From Bacteroidales bacterium (GTDB taxonomy: Bacteria > Bacteroidota > Bacteroidia > Bacteroidales > Bacteroidaceae): 51,239 bases of DNA. The stretch's first letter is position 1. Each line of letters begins with the position of its first letter. Position numbers and translations under genes: made by a program. The notes under the pieces were generated by a model that was given only the letters and a program-made list of their open reading frames with translations, did not search any database and was not told where the DNA came from. Below are positions 16,980-24,740 of the stretch, in pieces. Where the stretch lies: contig JAQXRG010000145.1 of assembly GCA_029218405.1 (NCBI GenBank), forward strand, positions 1 to 51,239, in the 5' to 3' direction.

Positions 16980-18020
16980 TCATCCCCGACGGATATAACG
17001 GGACACCGTCACCCCGTCCCGACACAGGAACTCCTGCCGGCATCCGCTGGGAACGCTGGGTGCCGGAACGCCGTCACCCAGGACGACGGACGAATGCTCC
17101 ACATACAGCTCGTCCCACCAGCCTCCGTCCACGAACGACTGGAGCAGACGCGAACCTCCCTCTACCAGCAGCGACTGCAGCTGCCGGTCGTACAAGTAAC
17201 GGAACACCTGTGGCAGAATGTCCTGCGAGAAGTCTGTCCGCACATATTCCACTCCGGGACGCGACGCTTGCTCACACTCCGTAAAGACACAGGTAGGCAC
17301 CGTGCCGTCGAACAGCCGCAGGCTGTCCGGCAATTCCAGCCGCCGGTCGATGACCAGCCGCAGCGGGTCCGCCCCGTACCAATGACGAACGGTCAGAGAG
17401 GGATTGTCCAGCAAGGCGGTACGGGTACCCACCAGTATGGCCTTGTGCTCGGCACGCTGCCGATGGACATACACCGAGCTGACCGGGGTGGACAGGACCA
17501 CAGGCTGCCCCGCCTCCCGACGCACGTCCAGATAGCCGTCGGCAGACTCCGCCCATTTCAGGGTGATGTAGGGGCGCCGCTCCGTATGGAAGGTCACGAA
17601 CCGACGGATCAGCTCCCGGCATTCCGCCTCCAGCACGCCGACCGTCACCTCGACACCCGCTTCCCGCAACTTCCGGATGCCCCGGCCCGCCACCAAGGGA
17701 AAGGGATCCACACAACCCACCACCACACGGGGGATGCCCTTGCGGACAATGAGGTCAGCGCAGGGCGGGGTCTTTCCGTAATGCGAGCAAGGCTCCAGGC
17801 TCACATAGAGGGTGGATTCCTTCAACAGCGACTCATCCTTCACCGAGGCGATGGCGTTCACTTCGGCATGCCCCTGTCCGCAATGGACATGATAGCCTTC
17901 GCCGACAATTCGGCCGCGGCAGACAATCACCGCCCCTACCATCGGGTTGGGAGCCGCCGTACACAGCGCGTTGCGAGCCAATTCCACGCAACGGAGCATA
18001 TATTTTTCATCATTCGTCAT
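16980..18020 (-). CDS. ribD: Bifunctional riboflavin biosynthesis protein RibD
   Basis: The 346-residue enzyme performs the deaminase and reductase steps of riboflavin synthesis. The N-terminal half is a CDA-fold deaminase with the zinc site HAEVNA (about 48-53) and PCSHYGKTPPCADL (about 77-90). The C-terminal half (about 145-346) is the RibD_C reductase, with ITLKWAESADG, an AILVGTRTALLDNPSLTVR block and VEGGSRLLQSF. The order is the normal one and the length is typical. It is divergent from prmC with only 33 bp between the start codons. No FMN riboswitch could fit in that space and none is seen. Confidence 0.95.
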   Translation of the reverse strand: MTNDEKYMLRCVELARNALCTAAPNPMVGAVIVCRGRIVGEGYHVHCGQGHAEVNAIASVKDESLLKESTLYVSLEPCSHYGKTPPCADLIVRKGIPRVVVGCVDPFPLVAGRGIRKLREAGVEVTVGVLEAECRELIRRFVTFHTERRPYITLKWAESADGYLDVRREAGQPVVLSTPVSSVYVHRQRAEHKAILVGTRTALLDNPSLTVRHWYGADPLRLVIDRRLELPDSLRLFDGTVPTCVFTECEQASRPGVEYVRTDFSQDILPQVFRYLYDRQLQSLLVEGGSRLLQSFVDGGWWDELYVEHSSVVLGDGVPAPSVPSGCRQEFLCRDGVTVSRYIRRG

Positions 18021-18053
18021 AAACCTATCGTTTTATTTCCTACTTTTGCATCC
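18021..18053. promoter_or_regulatory. Compact divergent promoter region ribD/prmC
   Basis: On the plus strand TACTTTTG (18041-18048) is a full -7 match, ending only 5 bp before the prmC ATG. On the minus strand TAGGTTTA (18021-18028) is a near match directly before the ribD ATG. If both are used, both mRNAs would have almost no leader. The ribD box is the weaker of the two. Confidence 0.5.
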
Positions 18054-18896
18054 ATGCATCCTATCTATCATTACATAAAAGACAACTTGCGCGAGGCTTA
18101 CACGCCTTCCGAAGGGGCAACCCTCGCGAAATGGATTCTCACGGACGTCTTCCATCTCTCTACGATGGAACTCTACGGGGACAAAGGTACGAATTTTCCC
18201 GAAAACCAACAGAAACGGCTGGCGGATATTCTCGCCCGCCTGAAAAAATACGAGCCGCTGCAGTACATCCTGGGCGAGGCTCGGTTCTGTGGGCGCACGT
18301 TTCGCGTCACGCCCGATGTCCTGATTCCCCGCCCCGAGACCGAGGAGCTGGTGGAATGGATCGTGGCCAGTCATCCCGGACCGAAATCCCGCATCCTCGA
18401 CATCGGCACAGGCAGCGGCTGCATCCCGATTGTCCTCGCCGCCTGCCTGCCGGAAGCGACGGTCAGTGCCTGGGACATTTCTGAAGCCGCCCTGCAGGTG
18501 GCACGCGCCAATGCGGCGGCCAACGGGGTCACGGTCACGTTCACGCAGGCGGATGTCCTGGCGGACGGGCTGCCTCCGGTCGGGAAAGTGGATATCCTGG
18601 TGAGCAACCCTCCCTACGTGACCGAACGGGAACGGGCGGAGATGCTCCCGAACGTACTCGACTGGGAACCCGGCTTAGCCCTCTTCGTGCCCGACGAGGA
18701 CCCGCTGCGCTTCTACCGCCGCATTGCCCGGATAGGCCGGGAACTGCTGGCAGCAGGCGGTGCCCTGTATGTTGAGATCAACCGCGCCTATGGGGCAGAC
18801 ATCGTCCGGCTGCTGGAAGAGTTAGGCTACACCTCCGTAGAACTGCGCAAGGACTTCGCGGACAATGACCGTATGATAAAAGCCATCCTGCCATGA
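18054..18896 (+). CDS. prmC: Peptide chain release factor N5-glutamine methyltransferase
   Basis: The 280-residue SAM-dependent enzyme methylates the Gln of the GGQ motif in release factors. It has an N-terminal helical RF-binding domain (about 1-80), the SAM motif LDIGTGSGCIPI (115-126) and the catalytic NPPY (185-188). The frame is open far upstream on this strand, but that part is antisense to ribD. The ATG at 18054 gives the normal MHPIYHYIKDNL start. The stop overlaps the recX start by 4 bp (ATGA), so the two are translationally coupled. Confidence 0.95.
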   Translation: MHPIYHYIKDNLREAYTPSEGATLAKWILTDVFHLSTMELYGDKGTNFPENQQKRLADILARLKKYEPLQYILGEARFCGRTFRVTPDVLIPRPETEELVEWIVASHPGPKSRILDIGTGSGCIPIVLAACLPEATVSAWDISEAALQVARANAAANGVTVTFTQADVLADGLPPVGKVDILVSNPPYVTERERAEMLPNVLDWEPGLALFVPDEDPLRFYRRIARIGRELLAAGGALYVEINRAYGADIVRLLEELGYTSVELRKDFADNDRMIKAILP

Positions 18897-19372
18897 AAGA
18901 ATACACCGACAAAGAACTGACCTTGAAGGCGGAAGCCTATTGTGTGGCCGCCGAGCACTGCCCGGCGGAGGTCGCTGCCAAACTGCGTCAATGGGGGGCC
19001 GGCGAGGACACCACCGCCACCGTCATTACTCACCTGCTGAAAGAACGTTTCATGGACGAAGCGCGCTACTGCACCGCCTTTGTCCGCGACAAGTACCGTT
19101 TCAATCAATGGGGACGGGTGAAAATCATCCAGGCCCTGCGCATGAAACAGCTGCCTCCTAAGGCCATCGAGACCGGCCTGGAGGCCATCGACGAAGACGA
19201 ATACGGCGAAGGGCTCCGCCAGCTGCTCCGCCAGAAAAGCAAAGGACTGAAGGCGGCCAACGACTACGAGCGCCGGAACAAGCTCCTCCGCTTCGCCTTC
19301 GGGAAAGGTTACAGCATGGACGAGGTGCTGCGGCACGTCAAGGAACTGGAGGCCGATGAGTGGATGGACTGA
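18893..19372 (+). CDS. recX: RecX family regulatory protein
   Basis: The 159-residue protein fits RecX, which caps and disassembles RecA filaments. It is nearly all helical, with the three-helix repeats of the family: an AEHCPAEVAAKLRQWG-like first repeat, FMDEARYCTAFVRDKYRFNQWGRVKI in the second (the most conserved block, with the Asp-Glu-Arg-Tyr pattern) and a third around residues 110-150. It overlaps prmC by 4 bp and comF by 17 bp, so the three form a tight operon. Confidence 0.92.
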   Translation: MKEYTDKELTLKAEAYCVAAEHCPAEVAAKLRQWGAGEDTTATVITHLLKERFMDEARYCTAFVRDKYRFNQWGRVKIIQALRMKQLPPKAIETGLEAIDEDEYGEGLRQLLRQKSKGLKAANDYERRNKLLRFAFGKGYSMDEVLRHVKELEADEWMD

Positions 19373-20066
19373 CCTGAAAGAGTTGTTCTTTCCCCGTCTG
19401 TGCGCCGTCTGCGACGAGAAGCTGCTGCCCGATGAGGAAGGTCTCTGCACCTCCTGTCAGGTACGGCTGCCCTATACACGCCTCGGCAACACTCCCGGCA
19501 ATCCCCTGGAGCAATGCTTCTGGGGGCGCTTCCCCATCGAGCGGGCCAGCTCCCTCTTCGTCTATGCCCGTGAAGGCGATGTCGCCCGCCTCCTTCATGC
19601 GATGAAGTACCGGCACCGCCCGCTCCTGTGCCGCGAGATGGGACGGCTGATGGCACGGACCTGGAAGGACAACGGCTTCTTCGACGGCATCGACCTGCTG
19701 CTGCCTGTTCCCCTTCACCCCCGCAGGGAACGGGAACGCGGCTACAACCAAAGCGAGCAGCTGGCACTGGGCATCGCACAAGTGACCGGTATCCCCGTAT
19801 GCGCCACGGCCCTCCGCCGCAGCCGTAACAACCCCAGCCAGACCCACCAAAGCGTCAACAACCGCTGGGAGAACACCCGGGAGCTTTTCGAGCTGGCTCC
19901 GGAAGGGCAAAGCCAGCTCGCCGGCCGCCATCTCCTCTTGCTGGACGACGTGACCACCACCGGCGCCACCCTCACCGCCTGCGCCGATGAGCTGATGAAT
20001 ATCCCCAATATCCGCCTCAGCATCGCGACCCTCGCCTGGAGCCACGAGATTTTTTTCAGCCCTTAA
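19356..20066 (+). CDS. comF: ComF family phosphoribosyltransferase-like protein
   Basis: The 236-residue protein has an N-terminal double zinc-ribbon-like Cys pair (CAVCDEKL and LCTSC, about residues 15-33) and a C-terminal PRT domain with the PRPP loop LLLDDVTTTGATL (about 195-207), plus the family motif PVPLHPRRERERGYNQSE. ComF/GntX proteins take part in DNA uptake in competent bacteria; in Bacteroides the role is not settled. The ATG lies inside the last codons of recX. The 3' end is followed by pyrE 81 bp later, with its own promoter. Confidence 0.93.
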   Translation: MSGWTDLKELFFPRLCAVCDEKLLPDEEGLCTSCQVRLPYTRLGNTPGNPLEQCFWGRFPIERASSLFVYAREGDVARLLHAMKYRHRPLLCREMGRLMARTWKDNGFFDGIDLLLPVPLHPRRERERGYNQSEQLALGIAQVTGIPVCATALRRSRNNPSQTHQSVNNRWENTRELFELAPEGQSQLAGRHLLLLDDVTTTGATLTACADELMNIPNIRLSIATLAWSHEIFFSP

Positions 20067-20111
20067 TGAAAATAAATGGGCAGATTATTTTCTATTCCCG
20101 ATTCATTTCCA

Positions 20112-20119
20112 TAAATTTG
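20112..20119 (+). promoter_or_regulatory. -7 element of pyrE
   Basis: TAAATTTG matches TAnnTTTG exactly, 28 bp before the pyrE ATG. Confidence 0.6.
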
Positions 20120-20147
20120 CCGAAACGTTTATCAGATAGAAAAGAGT

Positions 20148-20783
20148 ATGAAAGCTTTGGAAAGATTATTTGCAGACAAACTGCTGAAAGTAAAAGCCAT
20201 CAAGATTCAACCCGCCAACCCGTTCACATGGGCGTCGGGTTGGAAGTCCCCTATTTATTGTGACAACCGTAAGACATTGTCTTATCCTGCACTCCGCAAC
20301 TTCGTGAAGTTGGAAATCTGTCGTACCATCCTGGAAAAGTTCGGTGACGCTGACGCCATTGCCGGCGTGGCTACCGGTGCCATCGCCCAAGGCGCGCTGG
20401 TGGCCGAAGAGCTGAACTTGCCGTTCGTATATGTCCGCTCCAGCCCCAAGGACCATGGCCTGGAGAACCTTATTGAAGGCGAACTCCGTCCTGGCATGAA
20501 AGTCGTGGTGGTGGAAGACCTGATCTCCACCGGCGGCAGCAGCCTGAAGGCTGTGGAAGCCATCCGCCGCGACGGATGCGAGGTCATCGGTATGGTGGCT
20601 TCGTTCACCTACGGGTTCGACGTGTCCGTGGAAGCCTTCAAGAAAGCCAAGGTGGAACTGGTGACACTGACCAACTACAACGCCGTGCTCGAGGCCGCGC
20701 TGAAGACCGACTACATCGCCGAGGAGGATATCCCCATCCTGCAGGCTTGGCGTGAGGACCCGTCGCACTGGACCGGCAAATAA
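20148..20783 (+). CDS. pyrE: Orotate phosphoribosyltransferase
   Basis: The 211-residue enzyme converts orotate and PRPP to OMP in pyrimidine synthesis. It shows FTWASGWKSPIYCDNR near the N-terminus, the AIAGVATGAIAQGAL loop (about 65-80), the flexible RSSPKDHG loop and the PRPP-binding VVVEDLISTGGSS (about 122-134). Start and length are normal for Bacteroidota. It is followed by a strong terminator hairpin and then by the SRPBCC gene. Confidence 0.97.
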   Translation: MKALERLFADKLLKVKAIKIQPANPFTWASGWKSPIYCDNRKTLSYPALRNFVKLEICRTILEKFGDADAIAGVATGAIAQGALVAEELNLPFVYVRSSPKDHGLENLIEGELRPGMKVVVVEDLISTGGSSLKAVEAIRRDGCEVIGMVASFTYGFDVSVEAFKKAKVELVTLTNYNAVLEAALKTDYIAEEDIPILQAWREDPSHWTGK

Positions 20784-20793
20784 ACCGATTTTG

Positions 20794-20880
20794 AAAGACA
20801 CAGACCTCCCCCGCCCCGTCCCGACACCTGCTGACAGTGTCCACCGGACAGGGCAAGGAGGGGTTTGTGTCCTTTGTTTT
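20794..20880 (+). terminator. Long hairpin with T-rich tail after pyrE
   Basis: AAAGACACAGACCTCCCCC (20794-20812) pairs with AAGGAGGGGTTTGTGTCCTTT (20855-20875) using some G-U pairs, and TTTGTTTTCTC follows. The 42-nt loop contains a smaller GACAC/GTGTC hairpin. This fits a terminator between pyrE and the next gene. Confidence 0.7.
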
Positions 20881-20899
20881 CTCATCATAACCCTTCATC

Positions 20900-21331
20900 A
20901 TGGCACAATACGAAAGTAACGTAAAGCACGTTCCCTACAGCCAGGAACAAGTATATAACAAGCTGTCCGACCTCAACCACCTCTCCTCCATCCGTGAGCG
21001 GCTGGACCTTCTCAAGGAAAAGCTCGACGGGAAATTAGAGGACATGAGCTTCGACAGCGACTCGCTGACCCTGAAGATACAGGGCATCAGCCTCACCTTG
21101 CGCATCATCGAACGCGAGGCTCCCAAGTGCATCAAGTTCGAGGGGGTCAACTCGCCCATTCCCATGAACCTCTGGATACAGATGCTGCCGACCAGCGCCT
21201 GCGAGGCCAAGCTGAAAGTGACCCTGCGCGCCGAAGTGAACATGTTCATGAAGGCCATGGTGGCCAAGCCCCTACAAGAAGGCGTGGAGAAACTGGCCGA
21301 TATGCTGGCAATGATTCCGTACAACAACTAA
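20900..21331 (+). CDS. SRPBCC (START-like) domain protein
   Basis: The 143-residue protein has the pattern of the polyketide-cyclase/START-like fold: an N-terminal strand YESNVKHVPYSQEQVYNKLSDL in which the helix follows the first strand, several central strands (LTLKIQGISLTLRII, LKVTLRAEV) and a long C-terminal helix KPLQEGVEKLADMLAM that closes the ligand cavity. No signal peptide, so it is cytoplasmic. The family binds hydrophobic ligands or acts as a cyclase; a specific role cannot be given. It sits 18 bp before argH on the same strand, so the two may share a transcript. Confidence 0.82.
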   Translation: MAQYESNVKHVPYSQEQVYNKLSDLNHLSSIRERLDLLKEKLDGKLEDMSFDSDSLTLKIQGISLTLRIIEREAPKCIKFEGVNSPIPMNLWIQMLPTSACEAKLKVTLRAEVNMFMKAMVAKPLQEGVEKLADMLAMIPYNN

Positions 21332-21349
21332 CCTTCATCCATTTGACAC

Positions 21350-22690
21350 ATGGCACAGAAACTTTGGGAAAAAAGCGTTCAAGTGAACGCGGAAATCGAC
21401 CGGTTCACCGTCGGACGTGACCGGGAAATGGACCTGTACCTTGCCAAGCACGACGTGCTGGGCTCGATGGCGCACATCACCATGCTGGAAAGCATCGGCC
21501 TGCTGCAGGCCGACGAACTGCAGGAACTGCTGCAGGAACTGAAGAACATCTATGCGGCCGCCGAGAAAGGCGAGTTCGTCATCGAGGACGGCATCGAGGA
21601 TGTCCACTCGCAGGTGGAACTGATGCTGACCCGCCGGCTGGGCGACATCGGCAAGAAGATCCACAGCGGGCGCTCGCGCAACGACCAGGTGCTGGTGGAC
21701 CTGAAGCTCTTCACCCGCGAGCAGATCCGCCGGGTGGCAGAGGCGGTGGAAGAGCTGTTCCACGTACTCATCGCCCAGAGCGAACAGTACAAGGACGTGC
21801 TGATGCCCGGCTACACCCACCTGCAGGTGGCCATGCCCTCCTCCTTCGGCCTTTGGTTCGGTGCCTACGCCGAGAGCCTGGTCGATGACATGCTGTTCCT
21901 GCAGTCGGCCTACCGGATGTGCAACCGCAACCCCTTGGGCTCCGCCGCAGGCTACGGATCCTCGTTCCCCCTCGACCGCGAGATGACCACCCGCCTGCTG
22001 GGCTTCGACTCGATGAACTACAACGTGGTCTATGCGCAGATGGGACGCGGGAAGATGGAACGCAACGTGGCGTTCGCCATGGCCTCCATCGCCGGCACGC
22101 TTGCGAAAATGGCCTTCGATGCCTGCATGTTCAGCAGCCAGAACTTCGGCTTCGTGAAACTGCCCGACGAATGCACCACCGGCTCCAGCATCATGCCGCA
22201 CAAGAAGAACCCCGACGTGTTTGAGCTGACGCGCGCCAAGTGCAACAAGCTCCAGTCGCTGCCGCAGCAGATCATGCTCATCATGAACAACCTGCCTTCC
22301 GGCTACTTCCGCGACCTGCAGATCATCAAGGAGAGTTTCCTGCCCGCTTTTGATGAGTTGCTGGACTGCCTGCACATGGCCACCTACATCATGGACAAGC
22401 TGACCATCAACCGCCATATCTTGGATGATGACCGCTACCTGTACATGTTCAGCGTGGAGGAAGTGAACCGCCTCGCCGCCGAAGGAATGCCCTTCCGCGA
22501 CGCCTACAAGAAGGTGGGTCTTGACATCGAGGCCGGAAAGTTCACCCACACCAAGGAAGTGCACCACACCCACGCCGGCAGCATCGGCAACCTGTGCAAC
22601 GACCGCATCGCGGCACTGATGCGCCAGGTGATGTCCGGTTTCGGTTTCGAACAGGTGGAAGCCGCCGAAAAGGCCCTTTTAGGCCGCTGA
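21350..22690 (+). CDS. argH: Argininosuccinate lyase
   Basis: The 446-residue enzyme cleaves argininosuccinate to arginine and fumarate, the last step of arginine synthesis. It shows HSGRSRNDQV (about 102-111), YTHLQVAMPSSFG, and the fumarase/aspartase signature GSSIMPHKKNPD, which holds the catalytic serine loop. The N-terminal KLWEKSVQVNAEIDRFTVGRD is the usual start, with the ATG at 21350. The length is a little shorter than the E. coli enzyme, as is common in Bacteroidota. A small hairpin (22697-22711) follows the stop. Confidence 0.96.
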   Translation: MAQKLWEKSVQVNAEIDRFTVGRDREMDLYLAKHDVLGSMAHITMLESIGLLQADELQELLQELKNIYAAAEKGEFVIEDGIEDVHSQVELMLTRRLGDIGKKIHSGRSRNDQVLVDLKLFTREQIRRVAEAVEELFHVLIAQSEQYKDVLMPGYTHLQVAMPSSFGLWFGAYAESLVDDMLFLQSAYRMCNRNPLGSAAGYGSSFPLDREMTTRLLGFDSMNYNVVYAQMGRGKMERNVAFAMASIAGTLAKMAFDACMFSSQNFGFVKLPDECTTGSSIMPHKKNPDVFELTRAKCNKLQSLPQQIMLIMNNLPSGYFRDLQIIKESFLPAFDELLDCLHMATYIMDKLTINRHILDDDRYLYMFSVEEVNRLAAEGMPFRDAYKKVGLDIEAGKFTHTKEVHHTHAGSIGNLCNDRIAALMRQVMSGFGFEQVEAAEKALLGR

Positions 22691-22733
22691 CCTGCATTTT
22701 CCAGTGGAAAAAGAAAAGAAAACGGGTGAAATG

Positions 22734-22765
22734 TTTGGAGAATAGTCCAAAACTTCCTACATTTG
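22734..22765 (+). promoter_or_regulatory. Promoter of the tRNA-Gly/tRNA-Leu operon
   Basis: TTTG (22734-22737), a 20-bp spacer and TACATTTG (22758-22765) are an exact Bacteroides -33/-7 promoter. The -7 box ends 11 bp before the tRNA-Gly gene. Confidence 0.85.
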
Positions 22766-22776
22766 CACCCGTTAAT

Positions 22777-22849
22777 GCGGAAATAGCTCAGTTGGTAGAG
22801 CACAACCTTGCCAAGGTTGGGGTCGCGAGTTCGAGTCTCGTTTTCCGCT
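22777..22849 (+). tRNA. tRNA-Gly (GCC)
   Basis: A 73-nt cloverleaf: acceptor GCGGAAA/TTTCCGC, D arm TAGCTCAGTTGGTAGAGCA, anticodon stem AACCTT/AAGGTT with GCC, T arm CGAGTTCGAGTCTCG, discriminator T. CCA is not encoded. Confidence 0.97.
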
Positions 22850-22857
22850 CTAAGGCT

Positions 22858-22945
22858 GCTCGAATGGTGGAATCGGTAGACACGAGGGACTTAAAATCCC
22901 TTGGCCATTGCGGCTGTGCGGGTTCAAGTCCCGCTTCGAGTACCA
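22858..22945 (+). tRNA. tRNA-Leu (TAA)
   Basis: A class II tRNA with a long variable arm. The acceptor is GCTCGAA/TTCGAGT, the anticodon loop is CTTAAAA with TAA, the variable arm runs TGGCCATTGCGGCTGTG, and the T arm is CGGGTTCAAGTCCCG. The discriminator is A and CCA is encoded at 22943-22945. It lies 8 bp after tRNA-Gly. Confidence 0.95.
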
Positions 22946-22946
22946 C

Positions 22947-22987
22947 AAACGCCTCTTAATCTTATGATTTTGAGGCGTTTTAATTTT
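22947..22987 (+). terminator. Terminator after tRNA-Leu
   Basis: AAACGCCTC (22947-22955) pairs perfectly with GAGGCGTTT (22972-22980), followed by TAATTTT. It can also serve the convergent SDR gene. Confidence 0.85.
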
Positions 22988-23016
22988 ATCAGGTAGCCAA
23001 AGGGTACAAATGAATA

Positions 23017-23757
23017 TCACCTAATGCGAAGCCGCACCCACAACCAGCGGGGGATGAGCCGCCAGCCGACAACGAGCAGACGGTAACGCCAGTCGATGAC
23101 CACCACACGCCGGTTCCGTTCCAACGCGTCCACCATCTGCCGGGCCACCCGTGCGGCGGACAGCTGCAACGGATAATGCCCGTTGGCGATGAGGTCGGTG
23201 GCCACAAAGCCAGGACGGAAATCGGTGAACCGGACGGACAGGCCCTGAAGACGGGCCAGCTGCGTAAGACTCTCTATGTAATGGCTCTGGAAACGCTTGG
23301 TCGAGGAGTAGGCCGGAGCAGCCCCCAACCCCTTGGTGCCGGCAATGGACGAGATACAGGCGATATGCCCCCCACCGTGCCGTCTCATCCAGTGGAAAGC
23401 GGTGTCCACCATGCGGACAAACCCCGCCGCGTTCGTAGCGACGGTCTGCAGCTCCTTCCCCACTTCCAGGTCGAGGTTCTGCCACCCGATGCCCGAGCTG
23501 TGGAAATAGAGGTCCATGCCTCCTGTCGCGGCGGCCAGCTCCTCCAGCAAGGCAGGGGCCTCCTCACCGGTAACGTCAATGGCACGAGCCGCCACAATGC
23601 CTTCCGTACCGCAGACCAACGCCGAAAGACGCTCCGCACGGCGGCCGGCCACACCGACCGTCCATCCTCGCCGCGCCAGTTCCAAGGCCACCTCACGACC
23701 GATGCCCGAAGTGGCTCCCATTACAATCGCATATTTCTTTCCCAAGTTCTTTTCCAT
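23017..23757 (-). CDS. Short-chain dehydrogenase/reductase (SDR family)
   Basis: The 246-residue protein has a Rossmann fold with the NAD(P)-binding GATSGIGREVA near residue 15, the AGRRAERL arginine pair that favours NADP, an FHSSGIG segment in place of the usual NNAG, and the catalytic ISSIAG...YSSTK (Ser, Tyr and Lys all present). The C-terminal 30 residues are hydrophobic and basic (RYRLLVVGWRLIPRWLWVRLRIR-like), which could anchor it to the membrane. The substrate is unknown. It is divergent from the EamA gene that starts 63 bp away. Confidence 0.9.
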   Translation of the reverse strand: MEKNLGKKYAIVMGATSGIGREVALELARRGWTVGVAGRRAERLSALVCGTEGIVAARAIDVTGEEAPALLEELAAATGGMDLYFHSSGIGWQNLDLEVGKELQTVATNAAGFVRMVDTAFHWMRRHGGGHIACISSIAGTKGLGAAPAYSSTKRFQSHYIESLTQLARLQGLSVRFTDFRPGFVATDLIANGHYPLQLSAARVARQMVDALERNRRVVVIDWRYRLLVVGWRLIPRWLWVRLRIR

Positions 23758-23784
23758 GTTCTTTTCTATCTAAAGATTTGAAGT

Positions 23785-23792
23785 TACCTTTG
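23785..23792 (+). promoter_or_regulatory. -7 element of the first EamA transporter gene
   Basis: TACCTTTG matches TAnnTTTG exactly, 28 bp before the ATG at 23820. It supports that ATG over the in-frame ATG at 23778, which would lie upstream of the transcription start. Confidence 0.6.
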
Positions 23793-23819
23793 CGACCGAA
23801 TCCAACAACTACAACTGAC

Positions 23820-24740
23820 ATGAGACAGACACCTCGCATCCTCTCTCCATCCGGGAACGGCTGGTTCCATGTACTGGCACTGGCCATCGTGGCCGTATGG
23901 GGCACCACCTTTATTTCCTCCAAGCAGCTGCTGCTGGCCGGACTCAGCCCGTCCGACATCATCTTCTATCGGTTCATCATCGCCTACATCTGCTTGGCGT
24001 TCTGCCAACGGCCCTTCCGGCTGTGGGCCGACAACTGGCAAGACGAGGCAAGGTTCCTGTTGTTGGGCCTGTTCGGCGGCACGCTGTACTTCCTGACCGA
24101 GAACAACGCCTTGAAATACACCTATGTGTCGAACGTATCGCTCATCTGCAGCACCACTCCCCTGCTGACACTGCTGCTAAAGTACTGGCTGGCAAAACAG
24201 GGATGGCCCGGCCGCCGACTGTTCCTCGGCTCCATCCTCGCCTTCGGCGGGGTGGCCATGGTCGTGTTCAACGGTCATTTCGCCTTTCACCTCAGCCCGA
24301 AGGGCGACCTCCTGTGCTTAGGATCTGCCCTGTGCTGGACCTTCTATACCCTGCTTATCGAACGGCTGGGACAACGCTACTCGGTCGGCCTCATCACCCG
24401 GAAGATCTTCTTCTACAGCATCGTCACCCTGGCACCGTTTCTGGTGCAGGACTCCCTGCTGGCCGACCCCGCCGTCCTGCTGTCCGCAGGTGTGGCCGGA
24501 CGGCTGTTCTTCCTCGGCTTCGTGGCCTCCTTCCTCTGCTTCCTGCTGTGGAATGTCTGCCTGAAGCGGCTCGACCCCATCGTGACGACCAATTACATCT
24601 ACCTCATGCCCGCTGTTTCCATCATCGTGTCGAACCTCACCCTCGGCGAAAGCATCAACGGGATACTGGTGGCAGGCACGCTGCTGGTCATCGTGGGAAT
24701 GTACGTGGCGGGCAGGCAGCCGACCGTCAGTCGGCAGTGA
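23820..24740 (+). CDS. EamA/DMT family transporter, copy 1
   Basis: The 306-residue inner-membrane protein has ten predicted transmembrane helices and two EamA repeats (about 20-150 and 165-300). The first helix ends AVWGTTFISSK, the classic VWGSTF-type DMT motif, and the second repeat has FLLWNVCLKRLDP. DMT proteins export or import amino acids, metabolites or nucleotide sugars; the substrate is not evident. Its 3' end overlaps the convergent RelA/SpoT-type gene by 14 bp. A second, distinct EamA gene lies at 30262-31146. Confidence 0.9.
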   Translation: MRQTPRILSPSGNGWFHVLALAIVAVWGTTFISSKQLLLAGLSPSDIIFYRFIIAYICLAFCQRPFRLWADNWQDEARFLLLGLFGGTLYFLTENNALKYTYVSNVSLICSTTPLLTLLLKYWLAKQGWPGRRLFLGSILAFGGVAMVVFNGHFAFHLSPKGDLLCLGSALCWTFYTLLIERLGQRYSVGLITRKIFFYSIVTLAPFLVQDSLLADPAVLLSAGVAGRLFFLGFVASFLCFLLWNVCLKRLDPIVTTNYIYLMPAVSIIVSNLTLGESINGILVAGTLLVIVGMYVAGRQPTVSRQ

